In this document: positions 44,777 to 53,649 of the stretch, piece after piece
How positions within the stretch are numbered: position 1 is the first letter of the stretch
Layout of the letters: each line of letters starts with the position of its first letter
NCBI GenBank assembly: GCA_963545565.1
Contig: CAUUJV010000002.1
Coordinates: 143,949-207,948, forward strand
DNA length: 64,000 nucleotides
Direction: 5' to 3'
Origin: CAUUJV01 sp963545565
Lineage (GTDB): Bacteria; Actinomycetota; Actinomycetes; Actinomycetales; Bifidobacteriaceae
Position numbers and translations under genes: made by a program
The notes under the pieces: generated by a model
Databases searched by the model: none
Told to the model about the DNA's origin: nothing
What the model saw: the letters and a program-made list of their open reading frames with translations, nothing else

Positions 44777-44788
44777 AACTTATGAAAC

Positions 44789-46174
44789 TTAATAGCGACG
44801 TTTTGCGGCTATTGTGGTGAAGCGCTGCACGAAATGTGCCCAATCTTGTTTTAAGGCACTTAGCAGATTCAAATCACGAATCTCATCGAGAGAAACCCAG
44901 TGAACCTCATCACTTTCATCGTCAGTGGCATGAGGATCAACTACTACACCCTGCTTTTCAAATGCAAAAACAGTTGTGTAAGCCCATGGGCCATGATCTT
45001 CGCAGTAAGCACCAACAATGTCAAGATCTGCAGGATTCATACCAGCTTCTTCAAGGCTCTCACGCAAAGCACCTTCAAAGGCATTTTCTCCATCGGCGAT
45101 TGCACCACCTGGAATTCCCCACGTACCGCCTTCTGCACTCCATGCTGCACGATGCTGCAAAGCGGCATGTGTAACTACACCAGAATCATCACGACGCAGC
45201 AAAAGAACTCCTGCGGCTCCATTAAGCCCCCAATGCTTGTGGCCGCATACGCAAGAAATCCAGCCATCTCCTGGTTGGTTGATATTACTGTCGGGAACTT
45301 TTTCCGCAGCTTTGTAGCTATGTACCGTTGCTGAGGGCTTGCTGTTTTTAGCTGCTCGTTGCTCAGCAGTCATCGTAAGAGTGGTGTTCCACAAATCTGT
45401 CCACTCAACACCAAGCTGATTAACAAGAGTTCGTAGGGTTGGGATGCTTAACCCAACAACCCCACTCGGATCTCCCTGAATAGATTCAATAAATGCTGAG
45501 CCGAGCCCTTCTAGAGTAAAAGTTCCAGCAACTTCAAGTGGTTCTCCGGTGGCAATATACCGTTCGATGTCTGTGTCAGAATACTGAGCAAAATTCACAC
45601 GACCATAGCTCACAGACTGTGCTGTTTTGCCTGTTGCGCAATCGATTACGCAGTGGCCAGTCCACAATGTTCCGCTACTCCCCCGCATCGCTTGCAAACG
45701 TTCACGAGCAGTTGCCGCATCATGTGGTTTGCCGTAAACTTGGCCATCCATCTCAAAGAGTGAATCAGAGCCGATAACGAGCGGCCCTACGCTCAATCCT
45801 TCAAGTCCTTGGTTATCTGCAATGGCCTCTTGCACACTCATAATCGAGTGGAGACTACCAAAACCTTCTTCTATTGGCCTACTGATGACGAGGTCACCCT
45901 CAGCCTTCTGCACTGTTGAAAAAGCAGCGGTGTATGTGCCTGCAATTGCTTGAGCCTTAGCGGTGGCTAAAACCATTACGCGAGCTTGAGCAGGTATATC
46001 ATCAACCTTTAAGCCTTGGTCACGGGCAGACTGCTCTAAGACTGCTGGCTCATCAATGTGTGAGATTCGAATAGTTGGACGAATACCAGCCTTAATAAGA
46101 AGCTGCAAACGCGAAGGCGATTGTGAAGCTAGCACTACAGGAATTGGTGTTTTAACTGCCTGTGTATCTGCCAT
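44789..46174 (-). CDS. Maf nucleotide pyrophosphatase fused to a NUDIX hydrolase
   Basis: 461 aa, two house-cleaning enzymes in one chain. Residues ~12-260 are Maf: VLASQSPSRLQLLIKAG, IGSDSLFEMDGQVYGKP (catalytic Asp), EVAGTFTLEGLGSAFIESIQGD. A ~40-residue linker and a CVCGHKHWG zinc-like turn follow. Residues ~320-461 are NUDIX: GIPGGAIADGENAFEGALRESLEEAG, a complete Nudix box. Both parts would remove abnormal nucleotides (Maf acts on nucleoside triphosphates; NUDIX on X-linked diphosphates). The Maf domain carries an insert of about 30 residues (around 95-125) relative to standalone Maf. Confidence 0.9.
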   Translation of the reverse strand: MADTQAVKTPIPVVLASQSPSRLQLLIKAGIRPTIRISHIDEPAVLEQSARDQGLKVDDIPAQARVMVLATAKAQAIAGTYTAAFSTVQKAEGDLVISRPIEEGFGSLHSIMSVQEAIADNQGLEGLSVGPLVIGSDSLFEMDGQVYGKPHDAATARERLQAMRGSSGTLWTGHCVIDCATGKTAQSVSYGRVNFAQYSDTDIERYIATGEPLEVAGTFTLEGLGSAFIESIQGDPSGVVGLSIPTLRTLVNQLGVEWTDLWNTTLTMTAEQRAAKNSKPSATVHSYKAAEKVPDSNINQPGDGWISCVCGHKHWGLNGAAGVLLLRRDDSGVVTHAALQHRAAWSAEGGTWGIPGGAIADGENAFEGALRESLEEAGMNPADLDIVGAYCEDHGPWAYTTVFAFEKQGVVVDPHATDDESDEVHWVSLDEIRDLNLLSALKQDWAHFVQRFTTIAAKRRY

Positions 46175-46249
46175 TACTATTCTTCTTCTCTTAACCTAAA
46201 TTAAATCCGGAAACTAAATTTGGAAACCATGCCCTGATTATTGATCAGA

Positions 46250-47257
46250 TTATTTGGCACTCGTTACGAGCACACCTTTTTTATCGATGGGCAAATGCAG
46301 CATTCTCCAATGTTGATACGAGATTGATTCGAAAGCTAATTTTTCAACTTCACCGTGATCATCACCTGCATGAAGTACGAGAACGCAAGGGCCTGCACCT
46401 GAAATTGTGGATGCATACCCATGAGAGCGCATTAAACGCATGAGATTGCATGACGGCTGCATTAAAGGCCCGCGATAATCCTGATGCAAGGTATCTGCAG
46501 TCGCGCTGAAAAGCATAGCATTTGCTGTCTGCGATGAAGCACGTCCTAAAGCTGCAGGCAGCAATGCAACTCGTGAAACATTTTTTAAGGCTTGCGTATA
46601 CGTTACGTTCTGCGGCAATACTCCGCGGGCTTCCTGCGTGCTCAACTCATAATCTGGAATAAAAATAAACGCATTGATATTTGCAGAAACGGGATATTTT
46701 ACGGTGTGGTATCCCGAAGAGAATTGCACTGCGTCACCTGGAAAATGAGAAAGGTCAGAATCCTCATCATTGACTTCGCGTGAATCAAAAGCCCAAGAAC
46801 AGGTTAATCCGCCATAAACCGCAGGAGCTACATTGTCAGGATGCCCTTCGATAGTGGCAGAAATATCAAATATGGCATCGCGTACTTCGGCAGAATCTAC
46901 GTCATACCCACCAAAGGCAGCAGCTGCGCTCACACCAGCCACAATAGCTTCGGCAGAGGAACCCATGCCACGGGATTGTGGAATAACATTATGCGCAGTT
47001 AAATGCAGGCCAAATTCAGGCACATCAAATACTTCGCTCGCTTGGCGAAAAGCTTTTACCACAAGATGCTTCTCATCGCGAGGTAATGAAGAAGCCCCCT
47101 CACCTGTAATGTCAATAATGACTTCACGAGTGGCAAGAGCATCAAAGGTAATCTCATCGCGAAGATCAAGAGCTAAGCCAGCACAATCAAATCCGGGGCC
47201 GAGGTTGGCACTCGTCGCAGGAACCGTTACTGTTACTGAATCTGTGGCAAGCGCCAT
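46250..47257 (-). CDS. thrB: Homoserine kinase
   Basis: 335 aa GHMP kinase making O-phosphohomoserine for threonine. Seen: VTVPATSANLGPGFDCAGLAL at the start, the ATP loop PQSRGMGSSAEAIVAG, and the C-terminal SGAGPCVLVL. GAGGAGGATTCG precedes the ATG. Directly downstream of hom (43-bp gap); thrC is not in the window. Confidence 0.96.
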   Translation of the reverse strand: MALATDSVTVTVPATSANLGPGFDCAGLALDLRDEITFDALATREVIIDITGEGASSLPRDEKHLVVKAFRQASEVFDVPEFGLHLTAHNVIPQSRGMGSSAEAIVAGVSAAAAFGGYDVDSAEVRDAIFDISATIEGHPDNVAPAVYGGLTCSWAFDSREVNDEDSDLSHFPGDAVQFSSGYHTVKYPVSANINAFIFIPDYELSTQEARGVLPQNVTYTQALKNVSRVALLPAALGRASSQTANAMLFSATADTLHQDYRGPLMQPSCNLMRLMRSHGYASTISGAGPCVLVLHAGDDHGEVEKLAFESISYQHWRMLHLPIDKKGVLVTSAK

Positions 47258-47300
47258 CGAATCCTCCTCAAATAGCCGTAATTAGTCTAAATAGTTCGAA

Positions 47301-48596
47301 TTAGTCTTCGTTAAAAACACGCAGAATCGAAATAACTTTGGTCGCTTCAATTTCGTTAAGATCTTCTGCTGCTTCACGCAAAACTTTGTCTGCAACACTA
47401 TGAGTCTCAATCCACAGCTCACACTTTTCATGGCGATTGCCGATTTCATGTTGAGCTACAGCGCTAATGGAAATGCCGTGATCTGCAAAAATCTTTGAAA
47501 GCTGAGCCAATGTGCCAACCTTGTCTTCAATACTAACGCGCATAATGTAGTTGGAAACATCGTTTGCGGCATCCAAAATAGGCAGTGTGGAATATAGAGG
47601 AATAACTGGTCCAAGAGAGCCTGAAACGCGGTGGCGGGCTTCGGTTACAACGTCGCCAACAACTGCAGAAGCCGTTGGAGCTCCGCCTGCACCACGGCCG
47701 TAGAACATCAGATCATCAGATGCTTCGCCCTCAACAAATACTGCGTTAAAGCTGCCGTCAACTTTTGCAAGCTGGTGATTCTTTGGCATCATAACTGGGT
47801 AAACGCCGGCGCTAATGCCTTCATCATTCTGCTGAACAACCGCAAGAAGCTTGATAACACGGCCCATAGCAGTTGCGCATTTGATGTCATCCGAGGTGAT
47901 AGATTCAATACCCTCTACGTGCACCTGTTCGCTACGAATATCTTTATGGAACGCTAGGCAAGCCATAATTGCAGCTTTTGCAGCCGCGTCATGACCACCA
48001 ATATCTGCGGTTGGGTCAGCCTCAGCAAAGCCTTTTTCTTGTGCGTCCTTAAGAACCACGTCAAAATCAAGACCCTTAGTAGTCATTTCGTCAAGAATGT
48101 AATTAGTTGTGCCATTGACGATGCCCATAATGCGAGTGATCTTGTCGCCCACCATGGATTCGCGCAACGGCCTTACAATCGGGATTGCGCCTCCAACAGC
48201 TGCTTCAAAGTAGATATCAACATTATTATTCTCAGCGATTTTGTAGAGCTCAGGGCCACACTTTGCAAGTAGAGCCTTATTCGCCGTAACCACGGATGCA
48301 CCGTGCTCAAGTGCGCTTACTACAAAGGTGCGCGCTGGCTCAATGCCGCCAATAAGCTCCACAACAATATCTGCACGAGTGGTAAGCTCCAAAGTTTCTG
48401 TGGTGAGAAGCGACTTATCAATCCAAGGATCATTCACTTCTGCAGGGTCAAGCACAGCAACGCCTGTAAGCTCAATGCGGCGGCCGATGCGCTGTTCTAA
48501 CTCATCAGCTTGCTCAACCAACAAACGTGCTGTTTGTGAGCCCACAGTTCCTGCACCGAGAAGTGCAACGCGAATTGGCGCTTCTGAAGATGACAT
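47301..48596 (-). CDS. hom: Homoserine dehydrogenase
   Basis: 431 aa from the ATG at 48596, seven bases after AAAGGGA; an ATG five codons earlier overlaps that ribosome site. NAD(P)-binding start VALLGAGTVGSQTARLL, catalytic region EAAVGGAIPIVRPLRES and NGTTNYILDEMT, and a C-terminal ACT domain (RVSIEDKVGTLAQLSKIFADHGISI) for threonine feedback. Reduces aspartate semialdehyde to homoserine for threonine and methionine. Confidence 0.96.
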   Translation of the reverse strand: MSSSEAPIRVALLGAGTVGSQTARLLVEQADELEQRIGRRIELTGVAVLDPAEVNDPWIDKSLLTTETLELTTRADIVVELIGGIEPARTFVVSALEHGASVVTANKALLAKCGPELYKIAENNNVDIYFEAAVGGAIPIVRPLRESMVGDKITRIMGIVNGTTNYILDEMTTKGLDFDVVLKDAQEKGFAEADPTADIGGHDAAAKAAIMACLAFHKDIRSEQVHVEGIESITSDDIKCATAMGRVIKLLAVVQQNDEGISAGVYPVMMPKNHQLAKVDGSFNAVFVEGEASDDLMFYGRGAGGAPTASAVVGDVVTEARHRVSGSLGPVIPLYSTLPILDAANDVSNYIMRVSIEDKVGTLAQLSKIFADHGISISAVAQHEIGNRHEKCELWIETHSVADKVLREAAEDLNEIEATKVISILRVFNED

Positions 48597-48630
48597 TGAA
48601 GTCCCTTTCATGTGATTACTAAATTTTCAA

Positions 48631-48660
48631 AGTGTTCTTAAAGTATTCTTAAAGTATTAA
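48631..48660. repeat. 11-bp imperfect tandem repeat upstream of hom
   Basis: Units of the form AAGTATTCTTA occur about 2.7 times in a row between the hom start and the FAH-family gene stop. Part of the linker-repeat pattern of the window. Confidence 0.6.
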
Positions 48661-48746
48661 ATTCTGGAAGTTAGCCTTGAAATGCTCAAGAGCTTTATTT
48701 TCAAAGGCTCTGCACTTGGTCTTATGTTCAAGCCTTATGCTCAGCC

Positions 48747-49550
48747 CTATGCTCGAACAACAATATTGCGAAGACTTCCAATACCTTCAACAGTTACAAC
48801 TGCTTCATCTCCTAGCTTGAGAGAACCAGTAGCATTAGGAGTTCCAGTCATAATCACATCACCAGGAAGAAGAGTTGCAAAAGACGATATAAAAGCAATC
48901 TGCTCAGCAATAGGGTGGATAAGGTTTGCCGTTGTTCCACTTGCATCTTCAACATTTTCGCCGTTCAACGCAAAGGAAATACGGGCATCAGAAGCATCAA
49001 GGTCTGTTTCAATCCACGGGCCAAGTGGGCACGCAGTGTCAAAGCCTTTAGCGCGTGTCCATGTTGGATCTGCGCCCTGCAAATCTCGCAAAGTTACATC
49101 GTTCACGCAGGTGTATCCCAGAACATATTTCAAAGCATCTGCTTCGCTCACATTTTTGGTTACACGACCAATCACCACAGCTACTTCAGGCTCATAATTC
49201 ATGTCGTGGGAAAATTCTGGAAACACGATGGGATCGTCAGGGCCAATCACGCTTGTAGAAGGCTTCATAAAAATAACTTGCTCCTCAGGAGCATGAATCT
49301 TCTCATCTTTAGCCATAAACTGTGCATGAGCACCATAGTTCTTCGCCAAGCCGTAAACCTTAGAAGGCAAAACCGGCGCAAGCAAACGCACGCCGTCAGC
49401 ATCGAGAGCATAGCGCTCACCCGTGGGCTCAACCTGCTGCAGAAGCGGATGACCATTCAAAGCAATTAAATAGTCTTTACCGTCCTCTGAATCTTTCTGA
49501 ACAAAGGCATAACTCACTGAGTCATTAAAACTAAAGCGTGCGATTCTCAT
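48747..49550 (-). CDS. Fumarylacetoacetate hydrolase (FAH) family protein
   Basis: 267 aa. The ~60-residue N-terminal part is followed by the FAH catalytic domain: SKVYGLAKNYGAHAQFM, MNYEPEVAVVIGR with the metal-binding glutamates, VNDVTLRDLQ (metal Asp), KGFDTACPLGPWI and LLPGDVIMTGTP. The family includes acylpyruvate hydrolases and oxaloacetate decarboxylases; which reaction applies here is unknown. There is almost no leader: the sequence TATGCT lies seven bases before the ATG, so a leaderless transcript is possible. Confidence 0.9.
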   Translation of the reverse strand: MRIARFSFNDSVSYAFVQKDSEDGKDYLIALNGHPLLQQVEPTGERYALDADGVRLLAPVLPSKVYGLAKNYGAHAQFMAKDEKIHAPEEQVIFMKPSTSVIGPDDPIVFPEFSHDMNYEPEVAVVIGRVTKNVSEADALKYVLGYTCVNDVTLRDLQGADPTWTRAKGFDTACPLGPWIETDLDASDARISFALNGENVEDASGTTANLIHPIAEQIAFISSFATLLPGDVIMTGTPNATGSLKLGDEAVVTVEGIGSLRNIVVRA

Positions 49551-49646
49551 ACGTCTAGCATAGCGAGAGTGCGGAACTAGGAGCTGAGAATTTCCGCATA
49601 ATAGCTAAAAATAGGAAAAATTAAAAATCCTAAAACTTAAATAATT

Positions 49647-50441
49647 CTAAATAAATGCACGCTCACCAAAAATACTGGTGCCTACTCGCACAATTGTGGC
49701 TCCTTCGGCTATAGCAAACTCAAGGTCTGAACTCATGCCCATGGAAAGCTGAGTGCACAGTTGAGTATGTTCGCCGCCTTTGGCAATCAAATCATCGCGG
49801 AGTTGACGAAGATTCGTAAAGCCCGCCCGAATTGTTGCTTCATTATCAACATGAGCACCGATTGTCATTAACCCTTGTAATTGCAAGCCTTCAAGGGTAG
49901 CAACTTCACATGCTAAATCAAATGCTTCATCTGGATTGCAGCCTGATTTAGACTCTTCCCCAGAAACATTAACCTCAAGATACACGCCAATTTCGTGCTT
50001 TCCACCTAACTCATTATCTAAAGAAGTCGCTCGCCGAGAAATTCTCTGAGCAAGCTTGAGGGAATCCACCGACTCAATCACGTCAACATACGGCAAAATT
50101 TTAGAGATTTTATTACTCTGCAATTGCCCAATGATGTGCTGTGCAACTGCTGGTTTGTGCTGCAATCTCCACTGAGTCAGCCCTGCTGCTTTTGCGAGAA
50201 TTTCTTGCGGACGATTTTCACCGATAAGAGTAATTCCTGATTCAATTGCTGTTTGAATTTCGGCAACATCGCGAGTTTTCGTTGCTGCGAGCACGGTCAC
50301 ATCTTCGAAAGTCCTACCAGATTTTGCTGCTGCTTGAGCTACACGGTCTAAAGTTGTGTGCACGCCATCTTGGATTTCGCGGGTACGCTCAGCGCTAATA
50401 CTCGTGTTTGATAGATCTTTGTGATCCATATACGCGGTCAT
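49647..50441 (-). CDS. yggS: YggS/PLPBP family pyridoxal-phosphate homeostasis protein
   Basis: 264 aa alanine racemase-like barrel without the second domain. PLP lysine K55 in LAATKTRD, then IGENRPQEI, HIIGQLQSNKI, YLEVNVSGEESKSG, LMTIGAH and LSMGMSSDLEFAIAEGATIVRVGTSIFGER, all family hallmarks. Buffers free PLP. AAGAAGGA precedes the ATG. Follows gluQ on the same strand. Confidence 0.95.
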   Translation of the reverse strand: MTAYMDHKDLSNTSISAERTREIQDGVHTTLDRVAQAAAKSGRTFEDVTVLAATKTRDVAEIQTAIESGITLIGENRPQEILAKAAGLTQWRLQHKPAVAQHIIGQLQSNKISKILPYVDVIESVDSLKLAQRISRRATSLDNELGGKHEIGVYLEVNVSGEESKSGCNPDEAFDLACEVATLEGLQLQGLMTIGAHVDNEATIRAGFTNLRQLRDDLIAKGGEHTQLCTQLSMGMSSDLEFAIAEGATIVRVGTSIFGERAFI

Positions 50442-50488
50442 GAAATCCTTCTTCGGTTTGTTTTGTGGCTAGATGTGGCTAATCAAGG

Positions 50489-51535
50489 CTAGTTCACGGT
50501 CAAATCTGTAGCTAGTACGCGGTCTGCAGAATCAGCTCGCAAGTTTGCTAATCCCACTGTGGCGAATTGCTCAAGAAAATCGCTCGCAGACAAAGGGGCA
50601 TTGCTTTCCTGAATTCCCATCATACGAGCGCATACTCCTATTATGCTTTCTGCGTCCATTCCTTGCTCAATCAATTCACCTAAACCTGCAGCTTTATCGC
50701 GCTTTGCAAGGCGTTTTCCGTGGGTATTATCAATGAGTGGAAGATGCGCATAGTGAACGCAAATAGGCTCTTTATAAATCTTATGAATCTTATAATCTGG
50801 CAATGCACTCACTAATGTGCGGATATAAAGCTGTACTGCAGTTGATCTGAGTAAATCTCGCCCACGCACAATATCATTCACGCCCATCAAATAATCATCA
50901 ATACTTGTGGCAAATTGATAGGCGAAAAGACCATCCGAACGCTGAATAACAATATCTCCAATTTCGGTGGATAATTCAAATGACTGCGGCCCAAAAATCT
51001 CGTCTTCGAAGCGCACTATGCCATCATCATTTGGGTTTGCATTGTTTGGCTCTGGCGCCGGCATTGTAAGCCGCCAAGAATGACGTTCTCCCCTAGCGAT
51101 TCGCTCTGTGCGCTCTGCTTTGCTTAAATTTTTGCATGTTCCCGGATAAATAATGAATCCATCTGACTCATGCGGAGCCGATGCTGCTCTAATATCTGCC
51201 CGTGAGCAAAAACATGGATATGCAAGTTCTGCGTCTATGAGCTGATTAAGAATATTCTGATAAATATTGAGTCTGTGGGATTGATAAATCGTAGTACCGT
51301 CCCAATCAATGCCAAGCCATTCAAAATCGCGCATAATTTGCTCGGCTGCACCTGAAACAGTGCGAGGCGTATCAATATCTTCGATGCGCAGAATCACGCG
51401 GCCGTTTGCAGCCCGTGCATGAGCCCACGCAGCAAGACTGGCATAAACATTGCCAATGTGCATGCGACCGGTGGGAGAAGGAGAAAGCCGCCCAACAACA
51501 GCAGACCCAGACGTACTGCGATTGAAGAGCGGCAT
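50489..51535 (-). CDS. gluQ: Glutamyl-Q tRNA(Asp) synthetase
   Basis: 348 aa. A truncated glutamyl-tRNA synthetase paralogue that glutamylates queuosine in tRNA-Asp; it lacks the anticodon-binding domain. Seen: GRLSPSPTGRMHIGN (HIGH-type), the zinc site CFC...Y..GTC at about residues 113-137 typical of GluQ-RS, and the KRLAKRDKA loop (KMSKS-type). AAGGGA lies before the ATG. Length slightly exceeds the E. coli protein (~300 aa). Confidence 0.92.
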   Translation of the reverse strand: MPLFNRSTSGSAVVGRLSPSPTGRMHIGNVYASLAAWAHARAANGRVILRIEDIDTPRTVSGAAEQIMRDFEWLGIDWDGTTIYQSHRLNIYQNILNQLIDAELAYPCFCSRADIRAASAPHESDGFIIYPGTCKNLSKAERTERIARGERHSWRLTMPAPEPNNANPNDDGIVRFEDEIFGPQSFELSTEIGDIVIQRSDGLFAYQFATSIDDYLMGVNDIVRGRDLLRSTAVQLYIRTLVSALPDYKIHKIYKEPICVHYAHLPLIDNTHGKRLAKRDKAAGLGELIEQGMDAESIIGVCARMMGIQESNAPLSASDFLEQFATVGLANLRADSADRVLATDLTVN

Positions 51536-51547
51536 TGAAATCCCTTA

Positions 51548-51590
51548 GTATCTTTTAATACTCTTTTAGAGTCCTTTTAGAACCCTTAAC
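51548..51590. repeat. 11-bp imperfect tandem repeat between gluQ and glpF
   Basis: About four units of the form TCCTTTTAGAA in a row immediately upstream of gluQ. It overlaps the leader region but not the ribosome site. Confidence 0.6.
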
Positions 51591-51630
51591 GCGCAATATT
51601 GCGAGTTTTAAGACTTAAACAACTAAATAA

Positions 51631-52356
51631 TTAAGCAACAAAGAGCTGGAAAATCAAGGTTCCTACGATTGCACCAAGGATTGGGCTCACCACAGGAATC
51701 CATGAAGTTCCCCAGTGAGAAGTGCCCTTGTGAGGAATTGGCAGGAATTGATGCAGCAAGCGTGGCATCAAGTCTCGTGCAGGGTTCAACGCTGGGCCAG
51801 AAGCACCACCGAAGGAAGTAACTAAGCCGATGAGCAAAAGAACAATCATAAGCGTTGCAGCAGCTGGATTCTTCGCACCCCATGGCATCTTGAGGGAAGC
51901 AAAAACGCCCAAAGCCAAAATCATAGCGCCAAAGAACTCAGAGAAGAAGTAGCTCACAGGAGTCATAGCGCTCGTAGAGAAAGTGCCGAGGATAGCTTCA
52001 GGATCTTCAGTTGCATCATACTGAGGCTTGAAAACAACCCATACAATAAGCTGTCCAACAGCCGCACCCAAAAGCTGAGCACAGATATATGGAAGTACGA
52101 GAGACCATGTGAACATGCCAGTTACAGCTTGTGCAATGGTCATTGCTGGGTTGAGGTGTGCTCCGGAAACTGCACCGAACATAAGTACTGGCAAACCAAC
52201 TGCAATGCCGTAACCAACCGCAATAGTGAGCCAACCTGCCCCATGCGCTTTTGAACCTTTCAAGCTCACAGCAGCAACAGTGCCGTTACCAATAGTGACG
52301 ATAAGCATTGTGCCAAGAAATTCTGCAACAAGCTGCATCATAAGTGAGTAATCCAC
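51631..52356 (-). CDS. glpF: Aquaglyceroporin (MIP family, GlpF-like)
   Basis: 241 aa, six membrane helices, starting at GTG with AAAGGATAATC upstream. The two pore motifs are HLNPAMT (N69) and ALNPARD (N191); Asp after the second NPAR is characteristic of glycerol facilitators rather than water-only aquaporins. No glycerol kinase gene is adjacent. Confidence 0.92.
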   Translation of the reverse strand: MDYSLMMQLVAEFLGTMLIVTIGNGTVAAVSLKGSKAHGAGWLTIAVGYGIAVGLPVLMFGAVSGAHLNPAMTIAQAVTGMFTWSLVLPYICAQLLGAAVGQLIVWVVFKPQYDATEDPEAILGTFSTSAMTPVSYFFSEFFGAMILALGVFASLKMPWGAKNPAAATLMIVLLLIGLVTSFGGASGPALNPARDLMPRLLHQFLPIPHKGTSHWGTSWIPVVSPILGAIVGTLIFQLFVA

Positions 52357-52516
52357 GATTATCCTTTTTTCTTTACTTCTTTTTCCCTAAAGACTTTCTC
52401 AGAGTAGCAATTGGATAGTACGAGGTTAGTGAAAAAATTTATGTGTTTTATCTCTACAAGTGTTATTCAGCTCTTTTTTGGCTGAACTGATTCCCTAGCA
52501 AGAGCTGGTAATAGTC

Positions 52517-53469
52517 CTACACATTCACGGCTCGTACTCTATTTAAAAGATTTTGAACTTCAACCAAAGATTCAAACCCCATTTCGTGGAAGACTAGCAA
52601 CGAATATTTAGGTAGCTGCTCATCTAACCGACTCATTAATTTCTGGAGTTGCATTAAGGATTCGACATATTGTTGCTTCGTCACGAAAAACTTCAAGTCA
52701 GACAATAGTTGTTTAAAATTTTCGTTTGATGTGAGATGCGCACAATATAGTCGCTCATCATGGGCACAAATATTTCTAAAGAATGTAATCCTACGATATC
52801 TCTTGCTTAATTGCTCGCTCGTTATTCTTACAGTCTTCGATGATTTTTTATATGTATTTTGATATAACATCGTGAAATGATTGGAGATGTGAGTCTTTAT
52901 TTCTGATTTTTGTACTGAATAAAACCAGTAAATTTGCCCGATTGTCATATCATTTGTCAAGACCCATAGCGGCAGTTCGCCATCGAACTGCTCGTATGCG
53001 TGATCTATATACTCTTTGCGTTTCTCACCATGACAAGCATTCTTGATTATCTTCTCGATGACTTCAAGAAGCTTCTTAGCAGCAGCGCGCTTAACCGCAG
53101 TATCACTATAATTCTCCACATTAAGGTAGGCGTTCTTTTCATTTGGAAAGTGTTTTGAAAACTCATAAGCACATATTGTCTTCAACTCTGCTTCAGCCAA
53201 TGTAGTTAAGCGGAAAATTAAGAATCGAAGCTCTCTATCAAAACGAAAAAGCCTATACACATCATCGAAAGTTGTGCCGGATAAAAATATCTATCGTCTG
53301 AGGCTTGTATACTCGCATCTTTATCGATAAACAATGTTTTATAACCGTTAATCACCGCATAATACCCTTCGCGTTCTAAGCGAAAATGCGTACTTTTAGA
53401 TACTTTCATACCTCTTAATCTCAACAACGCCAATTGTTGCTCAGTATCAGTAAAAGGCTTATGCAGCAT
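52517..53469 (-). pseudogene. AbiD/AbiF-type abortive infection HEPN protein, split by one frameshift
   Basis: The start is the ATG at 53469 with AGGAGG upstream. The first frame (KPFTDTEQQLALLRLRGMKV, EGYYAVINGYKTLFID) runs into a stop, while the second continues GTTFDDVYRLFRFDRELR to a stop at 52517. Adding one T to the T5 tract (plus-strand A5, 53283-53287) restores a single ~317-aa Abi_2 protein. The C-terminal half holds the HEPN ribonuclease motif RNICAH (R-x4-H; codons at 52760-52777). Related proteins block phage growth or act as toxins by cutting RNA. The gene is visibly more A+T-rich than its neighbours. Either phase-variable, a pseudogene or a base-call error. Confidence 0.85.
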
Positions 53470-53486
53470 AAATCCTCCTAGATGCA

Positions 53487-53566
53487 CGAAGGTCGTCTCT
53501 TCAAACGAAAAGACGACCTTCGCGAACTGGGTCAAAGCCCAGCTTTATCGCTTACCCAGTGTCCCA
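53487..53566 (-). ncRNA. Candidate structured RNA upstream of the Abi gene
   Basis: Between a predicted promoter and the Abi ribosome site the minus strand forms two stems. One pairs CTGGGT with ACCCAG (about 53528-53560). The other is a perfect 12-bp stem, 53487-53498 with 53511-53522. The second is not followed by T and ends only 11 nt before the AGGAGG, so it is not an ordinary terminator. Abi-F-type HEPN proteins have been reported with neighbouring non-coding RNA partners; applying that here is inference. Confidence 0.35.
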
Positions 53567-53572
53567 CAGATA

Positions 53573-53601
53573 TTTGTAGAAAGCAAGCAAGAGTGTTGCA
53601 A
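53573..53601 (-). promoter_or_regulatory. Candidate sigma-70 promoter for the Abi locus
   Basis: On the minus strand TTGCAA (53596-53601) and TACAAA (53573-53578) are separated by exactly 17 bp. The predicted start point near 53566 would place both hairpins inside the transcript. Confidence 0.45.
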
Positions 53602-53649
53602 AGAATTCCAAATAACATGACACCCCACAGCGATATGTCTAGTCTTTAA

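Noticed and set aside
52517..53260. A separate 247-aa gene starting at 53260
   Set aside because: That start lies in the middle of the Abi fold and has no ribosome site; the piece is the continuation of the frameshifted Abi gene.
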